64,000 nt of DNA, taken from assembly GCF_900107105.1 (NCBI RefSeq), contig NZ_FNOT01000010.1:62001-126000 (forward strand), written 5' to 3'. Position numbers and translations under genes: made by a program. Below are positions 35,429 through 44,337 of this stretch, piece after piece; position 1 is the first letter of the stretch, and every line of letters starts with the position of its first letter. The notes under the pieces were generated by a model that was not told the DNA's origin, made no database searches, and saw nothing but the letters and a program-made list of their open reading frames with translations. This stretch comes from Geodermatophilus africanus (GTDB lineage Bacteria > Actinomycetota > Actinomycetes > Mycobacteriales > Geodermatophilaceae).

Positions 35429-38400
35429 ATGCGCGACGTCGGTGCCGCTCGGCGCGGTGGTCGGCGTCCCCGCGGCCGGCTGCTGCGGCCGCTGACCGGC
35501 GTCGTCGCGGTGCTGACCGTGGCGCTGTGCGGGCAGACCCCGCCCTCGCCGCGGCTGGAGACGGCGAGCACCCAGGACCCCGCACCGCCGGCGAGCGTCG
35601 GGGTGACCGACGCCGACCGGGCCCTGGCCGTCTCGTGGTCCGCGTCCACCGAGACCGCGACGAGCGGGTACCAGGTCTTCCTGGACGCCGAGACCGCCCC
35701 CCGGGTCTCGACGAACGCCGCCACCCGGACCGCGACCCTGACCGGCCTGGTCAACGGCCGGGAGTACGCGGTCACCGTCCGGACCGTGACGGCGACGACC
35801 GTCCTCTTCATCCCGACCACGTACGTGGGGCAGCCCAGCACGCCCCTGCGGGGCACACCGCGAGACGCCGTCGCGCCGGCCGCCCCGACCGGGGTGACCG
35901 CTGCCCGCGGCGACGGCCGGGTCACGCTGTCCTGGACGGCCAACAGCGCGGACTACGACGCGGACGGCTACCGCGTCCTCCGCGACGGCGTCCCGGTCAC
36001 CGACCTGCTCGCCGGCCGCGGCACCGCCGGTTGGACCGACACCGGTCTGGTCAACGACCGCACCTACGCCTACACGGTGGAGACGCACGACACCTCGGGG
36101 AACTGGTCGGCCGCCTCCACGCCGGCGGTCGGCGCGACCCCGACCGACCTCACCCCGCCCGGTGCGCCGACCGGCCTCGTCGGGGGGCGGGGGGACGGCC
36201 GGGCCGGCCTGTCCTGGACGGCGAACACCGAGCCCGACGTGGCCTCCTACCGGGTGCTGCGCGACGGCGTCGAGGTCGCCACGGTCCCCGGCACGACGTA
36301 CCTGGACACCGGGCTGGTCAACGACCGGACGTACACGTACACGCTGGTCGCCGTCGACGGCCACGGGAACCGGTCGGCGGCCTCGACCGCGGTCCAGGTC
36401 ACGCCCACCGACCTCACGCCGCCCGCCGCGCCCACCGGCCTGACCGCCGTCCGCGGCGATGGGCAGGTCGCCCTCTCCTGGGCGGCGAACACCGAGCCCG
36501 ACCTGGCCTCCTACCGGGTGCTGCGCGACGGCGTCGAGGTCGCCACCGTGGCCGGCGCGACGACCTACACCGACGCCGGGCTCGTCAACGACACGCCCTA
36601 CCGCTACACGCTCGCTGCGGTGGACACCCACGGCAACCGGTCGGTCTCGTCGTCGCCGGCGACCGCGACACCGCACGAGCTGAGCGCCCCGGCGCCGCCC
36701 ACCGGCCTGGCGGCCACCGCCGGCGACCGGCGGGTCGAGCTGACCTGGGCGGCGAACGCCGAGACCGACCTGGCCTCCTACCGGGTGCTGCGCGACGGCG
36801 CCGTCCTCGCCACCGTGACCGGCGGGACCGCCCACACCGACACCACCGTGGTGAACGAGACGACCTACGACTACGCGGTCGTCGCCGTCGACACCCACGA
36901 CAACGCCTCCGCGCCGTCGGAGACCGTGCGCGCGACACCGGCCGACCGCCTCGCCCCCGCCCGCCCCGCCGGGTTCACCGCGACCCGCGGCGACGGCGAG
37001 GTGACCCTCAGCTGGACGCCGAACGCCGAGCCCGACCTGGCCTCCTACCGGGTGCTTCGCGACGGGGTGCAGGTCGCCACCGTAACCGGGTCGACCACCC
37101 ACACCGACGTCGCCGTCGTCAACGACACGGCGTACGGCTACGAGCTGGTCGCCGTCGACACCTCCGGCAACGTCTCGGCCGCCGCGACGGCGTCGGCCAC
37201 CCCGACCGACCTCACCCCGCCGCCGGCCCCCACGGGCCTGACCGCGGTCGACGGCGGGGACCGCGTCAGCCTGTCGTGGACGGCGAGCCCCGAGCCCGAC
37301 GTCGCCGGCTACGTCGTGCTGCGCGACGGCACGGAGGTCGCGACCGTTGCCGGGACCACCCACATCGACGGCAGCCCGGTCGACGGCGCCGCGCACAGCT
37401 ACGCGGTGGTCGCGGTCGACACCCACGGCAACCGGTCGGCCGCGTCCACCGCGGTCGAGGTGGCCGCGGCGGACCGCCGGGCGCCGGCCGCGCCCGACGG
37501 GCTGGTCGCGACCGCCGGCGACGGCCGGGTCACGCTCACCTGGACCGCGAATACCGAGCCCGATCTCGCCGGGTACGTGGTGCTGCGCGACGGCGTGCGG
37601 ACCGCCACCGTTCCCGGCGCGACGTACACGGACACCACCGCCGTCAACGACACCGCGTACCGGTACGAGGTCGTCGCCGTCGACACCTCGGGCAACGCCT
37701 CGGGACCGTCCACGGCCGCGGCGGCGCAGCCGACCGACCTCACCGCGCCCGCCGTCCCGGCCGGGTTCACCGCCGTCCGCGGCGACGGGCAGGTCGCCCT
37801 CTCCTGGACGGCGAACGCCGAGCCCGACCTGGCCTCCTACCGGGTGCTGCGCGACGGCGTCGAGGTCGCCACCGTGACCGGCGCGACGACGTACGCCGAC
37901 ACCGGGCTGGTCAACGACCGGACGTACGGCTACACGCTGGTCGCGGTGGACAGCCACGGCAACCGCTCCGGCTCCGTGTCGCTGAGCGCGACCCCGACCG
38001 ACCTCACCGCGCCGGCGGCGCCGGCCGGGTTCACCGCGGTCCACGGCGACGGGCTGGTCGAGCTGACCTGGACGGCGAACGCCGAGCCCGACCTCGCGGG
38101 GTACCTGCTTTACCGCGACGGGGTCCAGATCGCGACACCGGCCGGGACGTCGTACACCGACGCCGGGCTGGTCAACGACCGCACCTACGGCTACGCGCTG
38201 GTCGCCGTCGACACCCGCGGCAACCGCTCCGAGCCGGCGACCGCCGACGCCACCCCGACCGACCTCACCCCGCCGCCGGCGCCGACCGGCGCGACGGCGA
38301 CCGCGGGCGACCGCCAGGCGGTCGTGGGCTGGGACGCCGGGGGCGCCGACGTCGCCGGGCACCGGGTGCTGGCCGCCGACGGCAGCACCGTCGCCACCGT

Positions 38401-39826
38401 GCCGGCGCCGGCGACCTCGGCGACGGTGACCGGCCTGACCAACGGCACGACGTACGCGTTCACCGTCGTCGCGGTCGACTCCGCGGGCAACGTCTCGGCG
38501 CGCTCCGCCGCGGTGTCGGCGACCCCGCTGTACGCCGCCGTCCCGGTCGAGGGAGCGGGGGAGAGCGGCGGCGTGGCCGCCAGCAGCGACGGCCGGTACG
38601 TCGTCGTCGGCACCCGCGCCCGCCTGGAGCCGTCGGACACCAACACCGCCTACGAGCTGTACCTCGTCGACCGCACCGCCGGCACCCGGACGCGGATCGC
38701 CCCGCTGCCGGCGACCGCCACCGGCGCGGCCGACACCACGAACACCAGCGTCCCGGCGGTCAGCGACGACGGGCGCTCCGTCGTCCTGGCCACGACGGCG
38801 GCCCTCGACCCGCGCGACACCAACGGGCTGGCCGACGTCTACCGCTACGACGTCGCCGCCCGCGGCTGGACCCTGGTGAGCGCACCGCAGGGCGGCAGCG
38901 CCGCCCCGACGGTGGCCGGCACCCTGCTGCAGCCCGCGGCGTCGGTCTACGCCACCGGCCCGTCGGTCGCGGTGTCGGGCGACGGCGACCTGGTGCTCTT
39001 CTACTCGGCGCGGGCCGACCTGGTCCCCGGTGACACGAACGGTCGGGTCGACGTCTTCGCCAAGCGGCTCTCCGACGGGAGCGTCACCCGGGTCTCCACG
39101 ACGCCGACCGGCGGCGAGCTGAGCGGCGCCGCCACGGGCCCGGCCCTGGCGCTGACCCCGGACGGCCGGTTCGCCGTCTTCGGCGCCGACAGCCCCTCCG
39201 GGGTCCTGGCCTACCGCAGGACGCTGTCCGGAACGGGCGCCGGCGAGCTGCGGGTGGTCTCGCAGGTCACCACCTCCACCGGCCGGACCCTGCCCTTCGC
39301 CGTCTACCGCGACACCGGCGACCTCGCGGTCAGCGACGACGGGCGCTACGTCGCCCTGGTCACCAGCAACCGCGTCACCACGGCCTTCCCGGCGCAGACC
39401 TGGCCGACCGGGCTGGCCTACCGGGTGGACACCGTCACCGGCGCCGTCGTCCCCTTGGGCACCGGGCAGACGACGGTGTGGGAGCACCAGGTCGAGCTCG
39501 ACCCGACCGGCCGCCACGCCTTCTTCTCCACCGCCGCGGCGGCGCTGCCGGCCGACACCAACGGGCACACCGACCACTACCGGCGCGACCTCGACGGCGG
39601 CGTCCCCGGACCGCTCGTGCTGGTCACCGCGGACGCCTCCGGGCGGCCCACCGCCGGCCCCACCGGCGCGATCACGCCGGCCGAGTACGGGCGGGTGCTG
39701 GCGGTCACCGGCGACCGGGTGATGGTGACGACGTCGCAGCCGCTGACCGCCTCCGACGTCAACCGGCTGCGCGACCTCTACACCAAGGACCTGCTGACCG
39801 GGGCCGTGGGCGTGGGGCTGGGCTGA
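35429..39826 (+). CDS. Large exported protein with 11 fibronectin type III domains and a propeller-like C-terminus
   Basis: The 1465-residue protein starts with a basic N-terminus and a hydrophobic stretch (LLRPLTGVVAVLTVALCG), so it is probably exported. From about residue 54 to 1030 there are 11 FN3 domains of 86-91 residues. Each has PxxPTGxTAxRGDGxVxLSW, YRVLRDG, and Y-LVAVDxxGNRS; domain starts are near 35588, 35877, 36151, 36424, 36694, 36964, 37228, 37489, 37753, 38020 and 38278. The rest (residues 1031-1465) has about seven blades with SDDGRxVxxx and DTNGxxDxY motifs, like TolB/PD40 propellers, where the Asp-rich loop may bind calcium. GCAGGAGGGA lies before the ATG. No sortase motif or catalytic domain was seen; adhesion or polymer binding is a guess. 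Confidence 0.8.
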   Translation: MRDVGAARRGGRRPRGRLLRPLTGVVAVLTVALCGQTPPSPRLETASTQDPAPPASVGVTDADRALAVSWSASTETATSGYQVFLDAETAPRVSTNAATRTATLTGLVNGREYAVTVRTVTATTVLFIPTTYVGQPSTPLRGTPRDAVAPAAPTGVTAARGDGRVTLSWTANSADYDADGYRVLRDGVPVTDLLAGRGTAGWTDTGLVNDRTYAYTVETHDTSGNWSAASTPAVGATPTDLTPPGAPTGLVGGRGDGRAGLSWTANTEPDVASYRVLRDGVEVATVPGTTYLDTGLVNDRTYTYTLVAVDGHGNRSAASTAVQVTPTDLTPPAAPTGLTAVRGDGQVALSWAANTEPDLASYRVLRDGVEVATVAGATTYTDAGLVNDTPYRYTLAAVDTHGNRSVSSSPATATPHELSAPAPPTGLAATAGDRRVELTWAANAETDLASYRVLRDGAVLATVTGGTAHTDTTVVNETTYDYAVVAVDTHDNASAPSETVRATPADRLAPARPAGFTATRGDGEVTLSWTPNAEPDLASYRVLRDGVQVATVTGSTTHTDVAVVNDTAYGYELVAVDTSGNVSAAATASATPTDLTPPPAPTGLTAVDGGDRVSLSWTASPEPDVAGYVVLRDGTEVATVAGTTHIDGSPVDGAAHSYAVVAVDTHGNRSAASTAVEVAAADRRAPAAPDGLVATAGDGRVTLTWTANTEPDLAGYVVLRDGVRTATVPGATYTDTTAVNDTAYRYEVVAVDTSGNASGPSTAAAAQPTDLTAPAVPAGFTAVRGDGQVALSWTANAEPDLASYRVLRDGVEVATVTGATTYADTGLVNDRTYGYTLVAVDSHGNRSGSVSLSATPTDLTAPAAPAGFTAVHGDGLVELTWTANAEPDLAGYLLYRDGVQIATPAGTSYTDAGLVNDRTYGYALVAVDTRGNRSEPATADATPTDLTPPPAPTGATATAGDRQAVVGWDAGGADVAGHRVLAADGSTVATVPAPATSATVTGLTNGTTYAFTVVAVDSAGNVSARSAAVSATPLYAAVPVEGAGESGGVAASSDGRYVVVGTRARLEPSDTNTAYELYLVDRTAGTRTRIAPLPATATGAADTTNTSVPAVSDDGRSVVLATTAALDPRDTNGLADVYRYDVAARGWTLVSAPQGGSAAPTVAGTLLQPAASVYATGPSVAVSGDGDLVLFYSARADLVPGDTNGRVDVFAKRLSDGSVTRVSTTPTGGELSGAATGPALALTPDGRFAVFGADSPSGVLAYRRTLSGTGAGELRVVSQVTTSTGRTLPFAVYRDTGDLAVSDDGRYVALVTSNRVTTAFPAQTWPTGLAYRVDTVTGAVVPLGTGQTTVWEHQVELDPTGRHAFFSTAAAALPADTNGHTDHYRRDLDGGVPGPLVLVTADASGRPTAGPTGAITPAEYGRVLAVTGDRVMVTTSQPLTASDVNRLRDLYTKDLLTGAVGVGLG
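35588..38520 (+). repeat. Tandem FN3-coding DNA repeats
   Basis: Eleven units of 258-289 nt. Several share long nearly identical stretches (for example the units at 36151, 36424 and 37753, around the codons for CCGAGCCCGACCTGGCCTCC), suggesting recent duplication or recombination between units. Confidence 0.8.
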
Positions 39827-39849
39827 CGCCCCCTGTCACCGCCGGTGGC

Positions 39850-39855
39850 TAGCGT
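39850..39855 (+). promoter_or_regulatory. -10 box of tag (leaderless)
   Basis: TAGCGT, 7 nt and then GTG 39863. This decides the start among three in-frame GTG codons at 39845, 39854 and 39863. Confidence 0.55.
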
Positions 39856-39862
39856 GCACCGG

Positions 39863-40429
39863 GTGGACGAGCGCACCCGCTGTGCAGAGCTGGTCCGGTG
39901 TGCCTGGGGGGACAGCGCGCCGGAGTACGTGGCCTACCACGACGAGGAGTGGGGGACGCCGCTGCACGGCGACGACGCCCTCTTCGAGCGGCTCTGCCTC
40001 GAGGCGTTCCAGTCGGGGCTGTCGTGGCTCACCATCCTGCGCAAGCGCCCGGCGTTCCGGGCGGCCTTCGCCGGCTTCTCGATCGACGCGGTGGCGCAGT
40101 TCGGTCCGGACGACGAGGCGCGGCTGCTCGCCGACGCCGGGATCGTCCGCAACCGCGCCAAGGTCGCCGCCGCGATCGGCAACGCCCGCGCCGCCCAGCG
40201 GGTCCCGGAGGGGCTCTCGGCGCTGCTGTGGTCCTTCGCGCCGACGGCCCCGCGGCCCCGTCCGGCCACCCTCGCCGACGTCCCGGCGACCAGTCCGGAG
40301 TCGACCGCGATGGCCCGCGGGCTCAAGCGCCGCGGGTTCGTCTTCGTCGGCCCGACGACCGCCTACGCGCTCATGCAGGCCACCGGGATGGTGGACGACC
40401 ACGTAGCCACCTGCTTCCGGGCCTCGTGA
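39863..40429 (+). CDS. tag: DNA-3-methyladenine glycosylase I
   Basis: The 188-residue protein matches TagA: RCAWGDSAPEYVAYHDEEWGTPLHGDDALFERLCLEAFQSGLSW near the N-terminus, containing the Cys and His zinc ligands, SWLTILRKRPAFRAAFAGF, and the C-terminal FVGPTTAYALMQATGMVDDHVATCF with the other zinc ligands. It removes 3-methyladenine from alkylated DNA. The promoter architecture favours GTG 39863. In mycobacteria tagA also precedes the DUF3117 gene (Rv1210-Rv1211, from memory), as here. Confidence 0.92.
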   Translation: MDERTRCAELVRCAWGDSAPEYVAYHDEEWGTPLHGDDALFERLCLEAFQSGLSWLTILRKRPAFRAAFAGFSIDAVAQFGPDDEARLLADAGIVRNRAKVAAAIGNARAAQRVPEGLSALLWSFAPTAPRPRPATLADVPATSPESTAMARGLKRRGFVFVGPTTAYALMQATGMVDDHVATCFRAS

Positions 40430-40439
40430 CGCGCGGGAC

Positions 40440-40496
40440 GGCCCCCGTGCAGGGTCCCGCCGCGAGCGTGCGAGTCGTGGGGGGCAAGGGGGTCCT
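40440..40496 (-). repeat. Dispersed 57-nt repeat between tag and the DUF3117 gene (R6)
   Basis: On the minus strand: GAGGACCCCCTTGCC, then CACGACTCGCACGCTCGCGG, then GGGACCCTGCACGGGGGCC. The right end faces the tag stop, 10 nt away. Confidence 0.8.
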
Positions 40497-40612
40497 CCTC
40501 CCCTCGGGTTGGACCTCCGGCGGGGATACGGGATCATGGGCGGTGGAGCTCACAGCATCGACGACGCCGTGCGCAGCCCCCGGGCCGCGCACGGCCGACG
40601 AAGGAGGCACGC

Positions 40613-40780
40613 ATGGCGGCCATGAAGCCGCGCACGGGTGAAGGTCCCCTCGAGGTCACCAAGGAGGGGCGCGGCCTGGTCATGCGCGTACCGCTCGAGG
40701 GCGGCGGTCGTCTGGTCGTCGAGCTGTCGCCCGACGAGGCCGCAGCCCTCTCCGAGGCACTGAAGGGCGCGACCAGCTGA
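40613..40780 (+). CDS. DUF3117 family small protein
   Basis: The 55-residue protein begins MAAMKPRTGEGPLEVTKEGR and continues GLVMRVPLEGGGRLVVELSPDEAAALSEAL, the near-invariant DUF3117 sequence of actinobacteria (Rv1211 in M. tuberculosis, from memory). Its function is unknown, but strong conservation suggests a core role. AAGGAGG lies 7 nt before the ATG. Its stop overlaps an in-frame CTG that opens the pepA reading frame. Confidence 0.9.
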   Translation: MAAMKPRTGEGPLEVTKEGRGLVMRVPLEGGGRLVVELSPDEAAALSEALKGATS

Positions 40781-40869
40781 ACACCGCCGCGAGCCTGCCT
40801 CCGGGCAGCCCCGCGCAGGACGACGCGGCCCCGGCCGCCGGCAGCACGCCGGCGACCGGGGCCGCGCCG

Positions 40870-42384
40870 TTGCCGCGGGTCGAGGTCCGCACCGATCTCC
40901 CGGCGCTGGGGGAGGACGACGTCCTGGCCGTGCCGGTCGGCAGCGGCGCCGCGCTGCCCGGCTGGCTGACCGCGCCGGATGCGCCGGTCGACGCCGGCCT
41001 CCTCGCCGGCGCGCTGGCCGACACCGGCAACACCGGCCGCCCCGGCAACGTCACCAACCTGCCGGTGCCCGGCCGCCGCCCCCGCAGCGTGGTCGCCGTC
41101 GGGATCGGCGACGCGACACTGCCGGACCTCCGGGGCTACGTGGCCACCGCCGTCCGCCGCGCGCAGACCCTCGCGGAGCACGGCGCGCGCCGGCTGGTGC
41201 TGCCGCTGGACGACGCGGCCGCCCCCGCCGGTGCCGAGGAGGTCCGCGCCGCCGTCGAGGCCGCGCTGCTGGCCGGCTACCGCTACCGCGAGACCTCGAC
41301 GCCGCACCCGCCGCGGCTGGCCACCGTCACGGTCGTCGCCGCCGACGGCGCCGACCCGGCGGTCCTCGCTGCCGCCCGCGCGGGCGAGGCGGCGGGGCGC
41401 GCGGTCGCCTGGGCCCGCGACCTGGTCAACACGCCCAGCAACACCAAGGACCCCGCCTGGCTGGCCGAGCGGGCCGTCGAGCGCTTGGGTGGGCTGCCGC
41501 ACGTGACGGTCACCGTGCTCGGTCCCGACGAGCTGCGGGCCTGGGGCTTCGGCGGCGTGCTCGCCGTCGGCGGCGGCTCGGCCTCCCCGCCGCGGGTCGT
41601 CGTGGCGTCCTACCGGCCTCCGGGGGCCGCTCCCCAGCACCCCGTGCTGGTCGGCAAGGGCATCACCTTCGACACCGGGGGCCTCTCGATCAAGCCCAAC
41701 GCGGGCATGCGCGAGATGAAGACCGACATGGCCGGGGGCGCCGCCGTCCTCGCCGCGGTCGACGCCGCCGCCCGCCTCGGGCTCCCGGTCGCCGTCACCG
41801 CCGTCGTCCCGGCCGCGGAGAACGCCGTCTCCGGCTCGTCCTACCGCCCGGCCGACGTCGTCCGGCACGTCGGCGGCCGGACGACGGAGGTGCTCAACAC
41901 CGACGCCGAGGGCCGCATGGTGCTCGCCGACGGGCTGGCGTGGGCGCGGCTGGAGCTGGGCGCCACGGTGCTCGTCGACGTCGCCACGCTGACCGGGGCG
42001 ATGAAGGTCGCCCTCGGCACCCGCACCGCGGGGCTGTACGCCACCACGGACGGGCTGGCCGACGCGCTGCGCACCGCAGCCGGTCACGCCGGCGAGCCGG
42101 TGTGGCGGCTGCCGCTGGCCGAGGAGCACGCCGACCTGCTGGACAGTCCCGTCGCCGACGCGAACAACGCGCCGGGCAACCCGGGCGGCACCACCGCGGC
42201 GCTGTTCCTGCGCCCCTTCGCCGGGGACCTGCCGTGGGCGCACCTGGACGTCGCCGGGCCGGCGCGGGCCGGGTCCGACGAGGGCGAGGTGGTCAAGGGC
42301 GGTACCGGCTTCGGCGCCCGGATCCTGCTGCGCTGGCTGGAGGCCGGCGCCCCGGTGGACGCGCCCGTGGTGGTCGACCGATGA
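40870..42384 (+). CDS. pepA: Leucyl aminopeptidase (M17 family)
   Basis: The 504-residue protein has the M17 catalytic domain: VGKGITFDTGGLSIKPNAGMREMKTDMAGGAAVL (metal ligands and catalytic Lys), AAENAVSGSSYRPADVV, and NTDAEGRMVLADGLAWAR (the NTDAEGRL-type signature with metal Asp and Glu and catalytic Arg). It releases N-terminal residues from peptides with two zinc or manganese ions. The start is uncertain: TTG 40870 opens the conserved part, but an in-frame CTG at 40777 overlaps the DUF3117 stop (CTGA) and no ATG or GTG lies between. The next gene overlaps by ATGA. Confidence 0.9.
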   Translation: MPRVEVRTDLPALGEDDVLAVPVGSGAALPGWLTAPDAPVDAGLLAGALADTGNTGRPGNVTNLPVPGRRPRSVVAVGIGDATLPDLRGYVATAVRRAQTLAEHGARRLVLPLDDAAAPAGAEEVRAAVEAALLAGYRYRETSTPHPPRLATVTVVAADGADPAVLAAARAGEAAGRAVAWARDLVNTPSNTKDPAWLAERAVERLGGLPHVTVTVLGPDELRAWGFGGVLAVGGGSASPPRVVVASYRPPGAAPQHPVLVGKGITFDTGGLSIKPNAGMREMKTDMAGGAAVLAAVDAAARLGLPVAVTAVVPAAENAVSGSSYRPADVVRHVGGRTTEVLNTDAEGRMVLADGLAWARLELGATVLVDVATLTGAMKVALGTRTAGLYATTDGLADALRTAAGHAGEPVWRLPLAEEHADLLDSPVADANNAPGNPGGTTAALFLRPFAGDLPWAHLDVAGPARAGSDEGEVVKGGTGFGARILLRWLEAGAPVDAPVVVDR

Positions 42385-43850
42385 CCGACGAGGGCGTCGT
42401 CTTCCCGGCCGGCCCCGACGGGCGGCGCAGCACCGCGGCGCTGGGCCGGGCCGTCGTCGCCGACGCGCTGCGCCCGGTCGACCCGGCCGGTGCCGGCGCG
42501 GCCGAGCGGGAGACCAACTGGCGGGCCGGGTACCTGGCGCACTTCCGCCGGCTGGTGGAGGTCGGCCTGCCCTCGCGGGAGGCGGCGCTGACGGTCGCGG
42601 ACGCCGGCCTGACGTCGCTGCACCGGCGGATGCGGGTGGCCGCACCGGACGGGGCGGAGACCGGCCTCGAGACGCTGGCCACCGCGCCCGCGGGCCGGGC
42701 CCTCGCCACGGCGGAGGTCCCCGGCACCGCCGAGCCCGAGCGGGAGCTGTCGCTGCCCTTCCGCGGTGAGCGGCTGCGCGGCGACGCGCTGCTGCGTCGG
42801 CTGGACACCTGGGTCGAGTGCGGCAGCGTCGAGCCCTCGGCCGCCGAGGCGGTGCGCACCGTCGCCGCGCACCCGGAGTGGCTGGCGCTGCCGGGCAGCA
42901 CCGTCGTCGTGCTCGGCGCCGGTGCGGAGATGGGGCCGCTGACCGCGCTGCTGCGCTGGGGTGCGCGGGTGGCCGGGGTCGACCTGCCCCGCCGAGCGCT
43001 GTGGGAGCGGGTGCTCGACACCGCCCGCCGCGGCGCCGGCACGCTGCTGTACCCGCTCGACGACGCTTCGCTGTACCCGGCCGACGACGCCTCCCGTGCC
43101 GGGGCGGACCTGATCACCGAGGTGCCCGCGGTCGTCGACTGGTTGACCGGCCTGCCGGGCCGGGCGGTGCTGGGCAACTACGTCTATGCCGATGGCGCCA
43201 CCAACGTGCGGGTCTCGACGGCGGTCGACGCGCTCACCGTGCGGCTGGCCGCCGCGCGGAACGACCTCGCCCTGGCCTTCCTCGCCACGCCGACCGACGT
43301 CTTCGCCGTCCCGCCGGACGCCGTCGCCCAGTCGGTGCGCGCCTACGCCGGGCGGTCGCGGGCGGCGAAACTGCTGGGCCGGCCGCTGCGGACGCTGTCG
43401 GCCGGGCGGCTGCTGCAGCGGGCGTACCTGCCCGGCAGCGACCCGGGCGTCGTCGACAGCCTGGTGGCCCAGCAGGGGCCGAACTACGCGCTGGCCAAGC
43501 GGCTGCAGCGGTGGCGGGCGACGGTCGCCCGGGCCGCCGGGACGACGGTGTCGATGAACGTCGCCCCGCCGACCCGCACCCGGTCGGTGCTGAAGAATCG
43601 CGCCCTGGCGGCGGCCTACGCGGGTGCCCACCGGTTCGGCGTGGAGGTGTTCGAGCCGGCAACGTCCAACGTGCTCATGGCCGCGCTGCTGGTGCACGAC
43701 CTGCACACCGGCGGCGGTCCCGAGCACGAGCACCCGTGGCAGGACGAGGCGTACGCCGCGGTGCACGGCGGGCTGTGGCGGTCGGCCTACGCGCCGCGCA
43801 GCGCCCTCGGCCTGGCCGCCCTGCTCGGCTACGGCGCCGCCCGAGGCTGA
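42381..43850 (+). CDS. Unrecognised protein with a Rossmann-like nucleotide-binding motif
   Basis: This 489-residue protein is not one I can name. A VVVLGAGAEMGPLTALLRWGARVAGVDLP segment (about residues 173-201) is a classic beta-alpha-beta dinucleotide-binding turn (GxGxxxG). GNYVYADGATNVRVSTAVDAL, FLATPTDVFAVP and TTVSMNVAPPTRTRSVLKNRALAAAY are the other well-formed motifs. There is no signal peptide. It starts within the pepA stop (ATGA), so peptidase and this putative oxidoreductase are co-expressed. The stop codon is directly followed by repeat R7. Confidence 0.6.
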   Translation: MTDEGVVFPAGPDGRRSTAALGRAVVADALRPVDPAGAGAAERETNWRAGYLAHFRRLVEVGLPSREAALTVADAGLTSLHRRMRVAAPDGAETGLETLATAPAGRALATAEVPGTAEPERELSLPFRGERLRGDALLRRLDTWVECGSVEPSAAEAVRTVAAHPEWLALPGSTVVVLGAGAEMGPLTALLRWGARVAGVDLPRRALWERVLDTARRGAGTLLYPLDDASLYPADDASRAGADLITEVPAVVDWLTGLPGRAVLGNYVYADGATNVRVSTAVDALTVRLAAARNDLALAFLATPTDVFAVPPDAVAQSVRAYAGRSRAAKLLGRPLRTLSAGRLLQRAYLPGSDPGVVDSLVAQQGPNYALAKRLQRWRATVARAAGTTVSMNVAPPTRTRSVLKNRALAAAYAGAHRFGVEVFEPATSNVLMAALLVHDLHTGGGPEHEHPWQDEAYAAVHGGLWRSAYAPRSALGLAALLGYGAARG

Positions 43851-43959
43851 AGAAGGACCTCCCTGCCCCCCGCCGCTCGTCGAAGGACCCCGTCCTCCCC
43901 ACCCTTCGCAGGCTCAGGGCGGGACCCGGGACGGGGCCACCGTGGGGGCAGGGGTCCTC
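43851..43959. repeat. Composite dispersed repeat filling a convergent gap (R7)
   Basis: It starts right after a plus-strand TGA (AGAAGGACCTCCCTGCC) and ends right before a minus-strand stop (minus reading TGA-GAGGACCCCTGCC). A complete 57-nt unit (43882-43938: GAAGGACCCCGTCC, CTTCGCAGGCTCAGGG, CCGGGACGGGGCC) lies between them. Two left ends face each other with a third copy nested inside. Confidence 0.8.
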
Positions 43960-44337
43960 TCAGCCGCGCGGGGCGGTCGCGGACCGGCGCAGCGCCCGTC
44001 GCACGGCGTCGAGGACGTCGGCCTCCGCCAGACCGAGCCGGCGCGCCGCGGCGACCAGCCGGCCGGCGGCCTCGGTCAGCTCCAGCTCGTCCGCCGTCGC
44101 CGTCGCGCTGACCACCGCGCCCCGGCCGCGGCGCAGCTCGATCAGTCCCTCGTCGCGCAGCTGCTGGTAGCCGCGCAGCACGGTGTGCACGTTGACGTCG
44201 AGCGAGGCGGCCAGGTCCCGGGCGGCCGGGAGCCGGTCGCCGGGGCCGACGGCGCCCGCGGCGATGTTGCGGCGCACCGCCGCGGCCACCTGGTCGCCCA
44301 GCGGGACCGGTGAGGCCGGGTCGATGCCGATCAGCAC
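43960..44337 (-). CDS. GntR family (YtrA-like) transcriptional regulator
   Basis: The 125-residue protein is a short GntR regulator: IDPASPVPLGDQVAAAVRRNIAAGAVGPGDRLPAARDLAASLDVNVHTVLRGYQQLRDEGLIELRRGRGAVV is the winged helix, followed by a small helical dimerisation part, as in YtrA-subfamily proteins. Such regulators usually control an adjacent membrane or transport gene. Here the GTG start overlaps the upstream membrane protein gene by 7 nt, and the AT-rich sequence before that gene is the likely operator. Confidence 0.85.
   Translation of the reverse strand: MLIGIDPASPVPLGDQVAAAVRRNIAAGAVGPGDRLPAARDLAASLDVNVHTVLRGYQQLRDEGLIELRRGRGAVVSATATADELELTEAAGRLVAAARRLGLAEADVLDAVRRALRRSATAPRG

Noticed and set aside
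35588..38520. Regular array that could be taken for a CRISPR or satellite
   Set aside because: The units are 258-289 nt, coding, and correspond exactly to FN3 domains. There are no short repeats with unique spacers.
35195..39577. 1460-codon open frame on the minus strand opposite the FN3 protein
   Set aside because: It is a mirror of the repetitive FN3 coding sequence in GC-rich DNA: valine/arginine/glycine-rich and repetitive in step with the FN3 units, with no domain features. The plus-strand frame has clear FN3 motifs.
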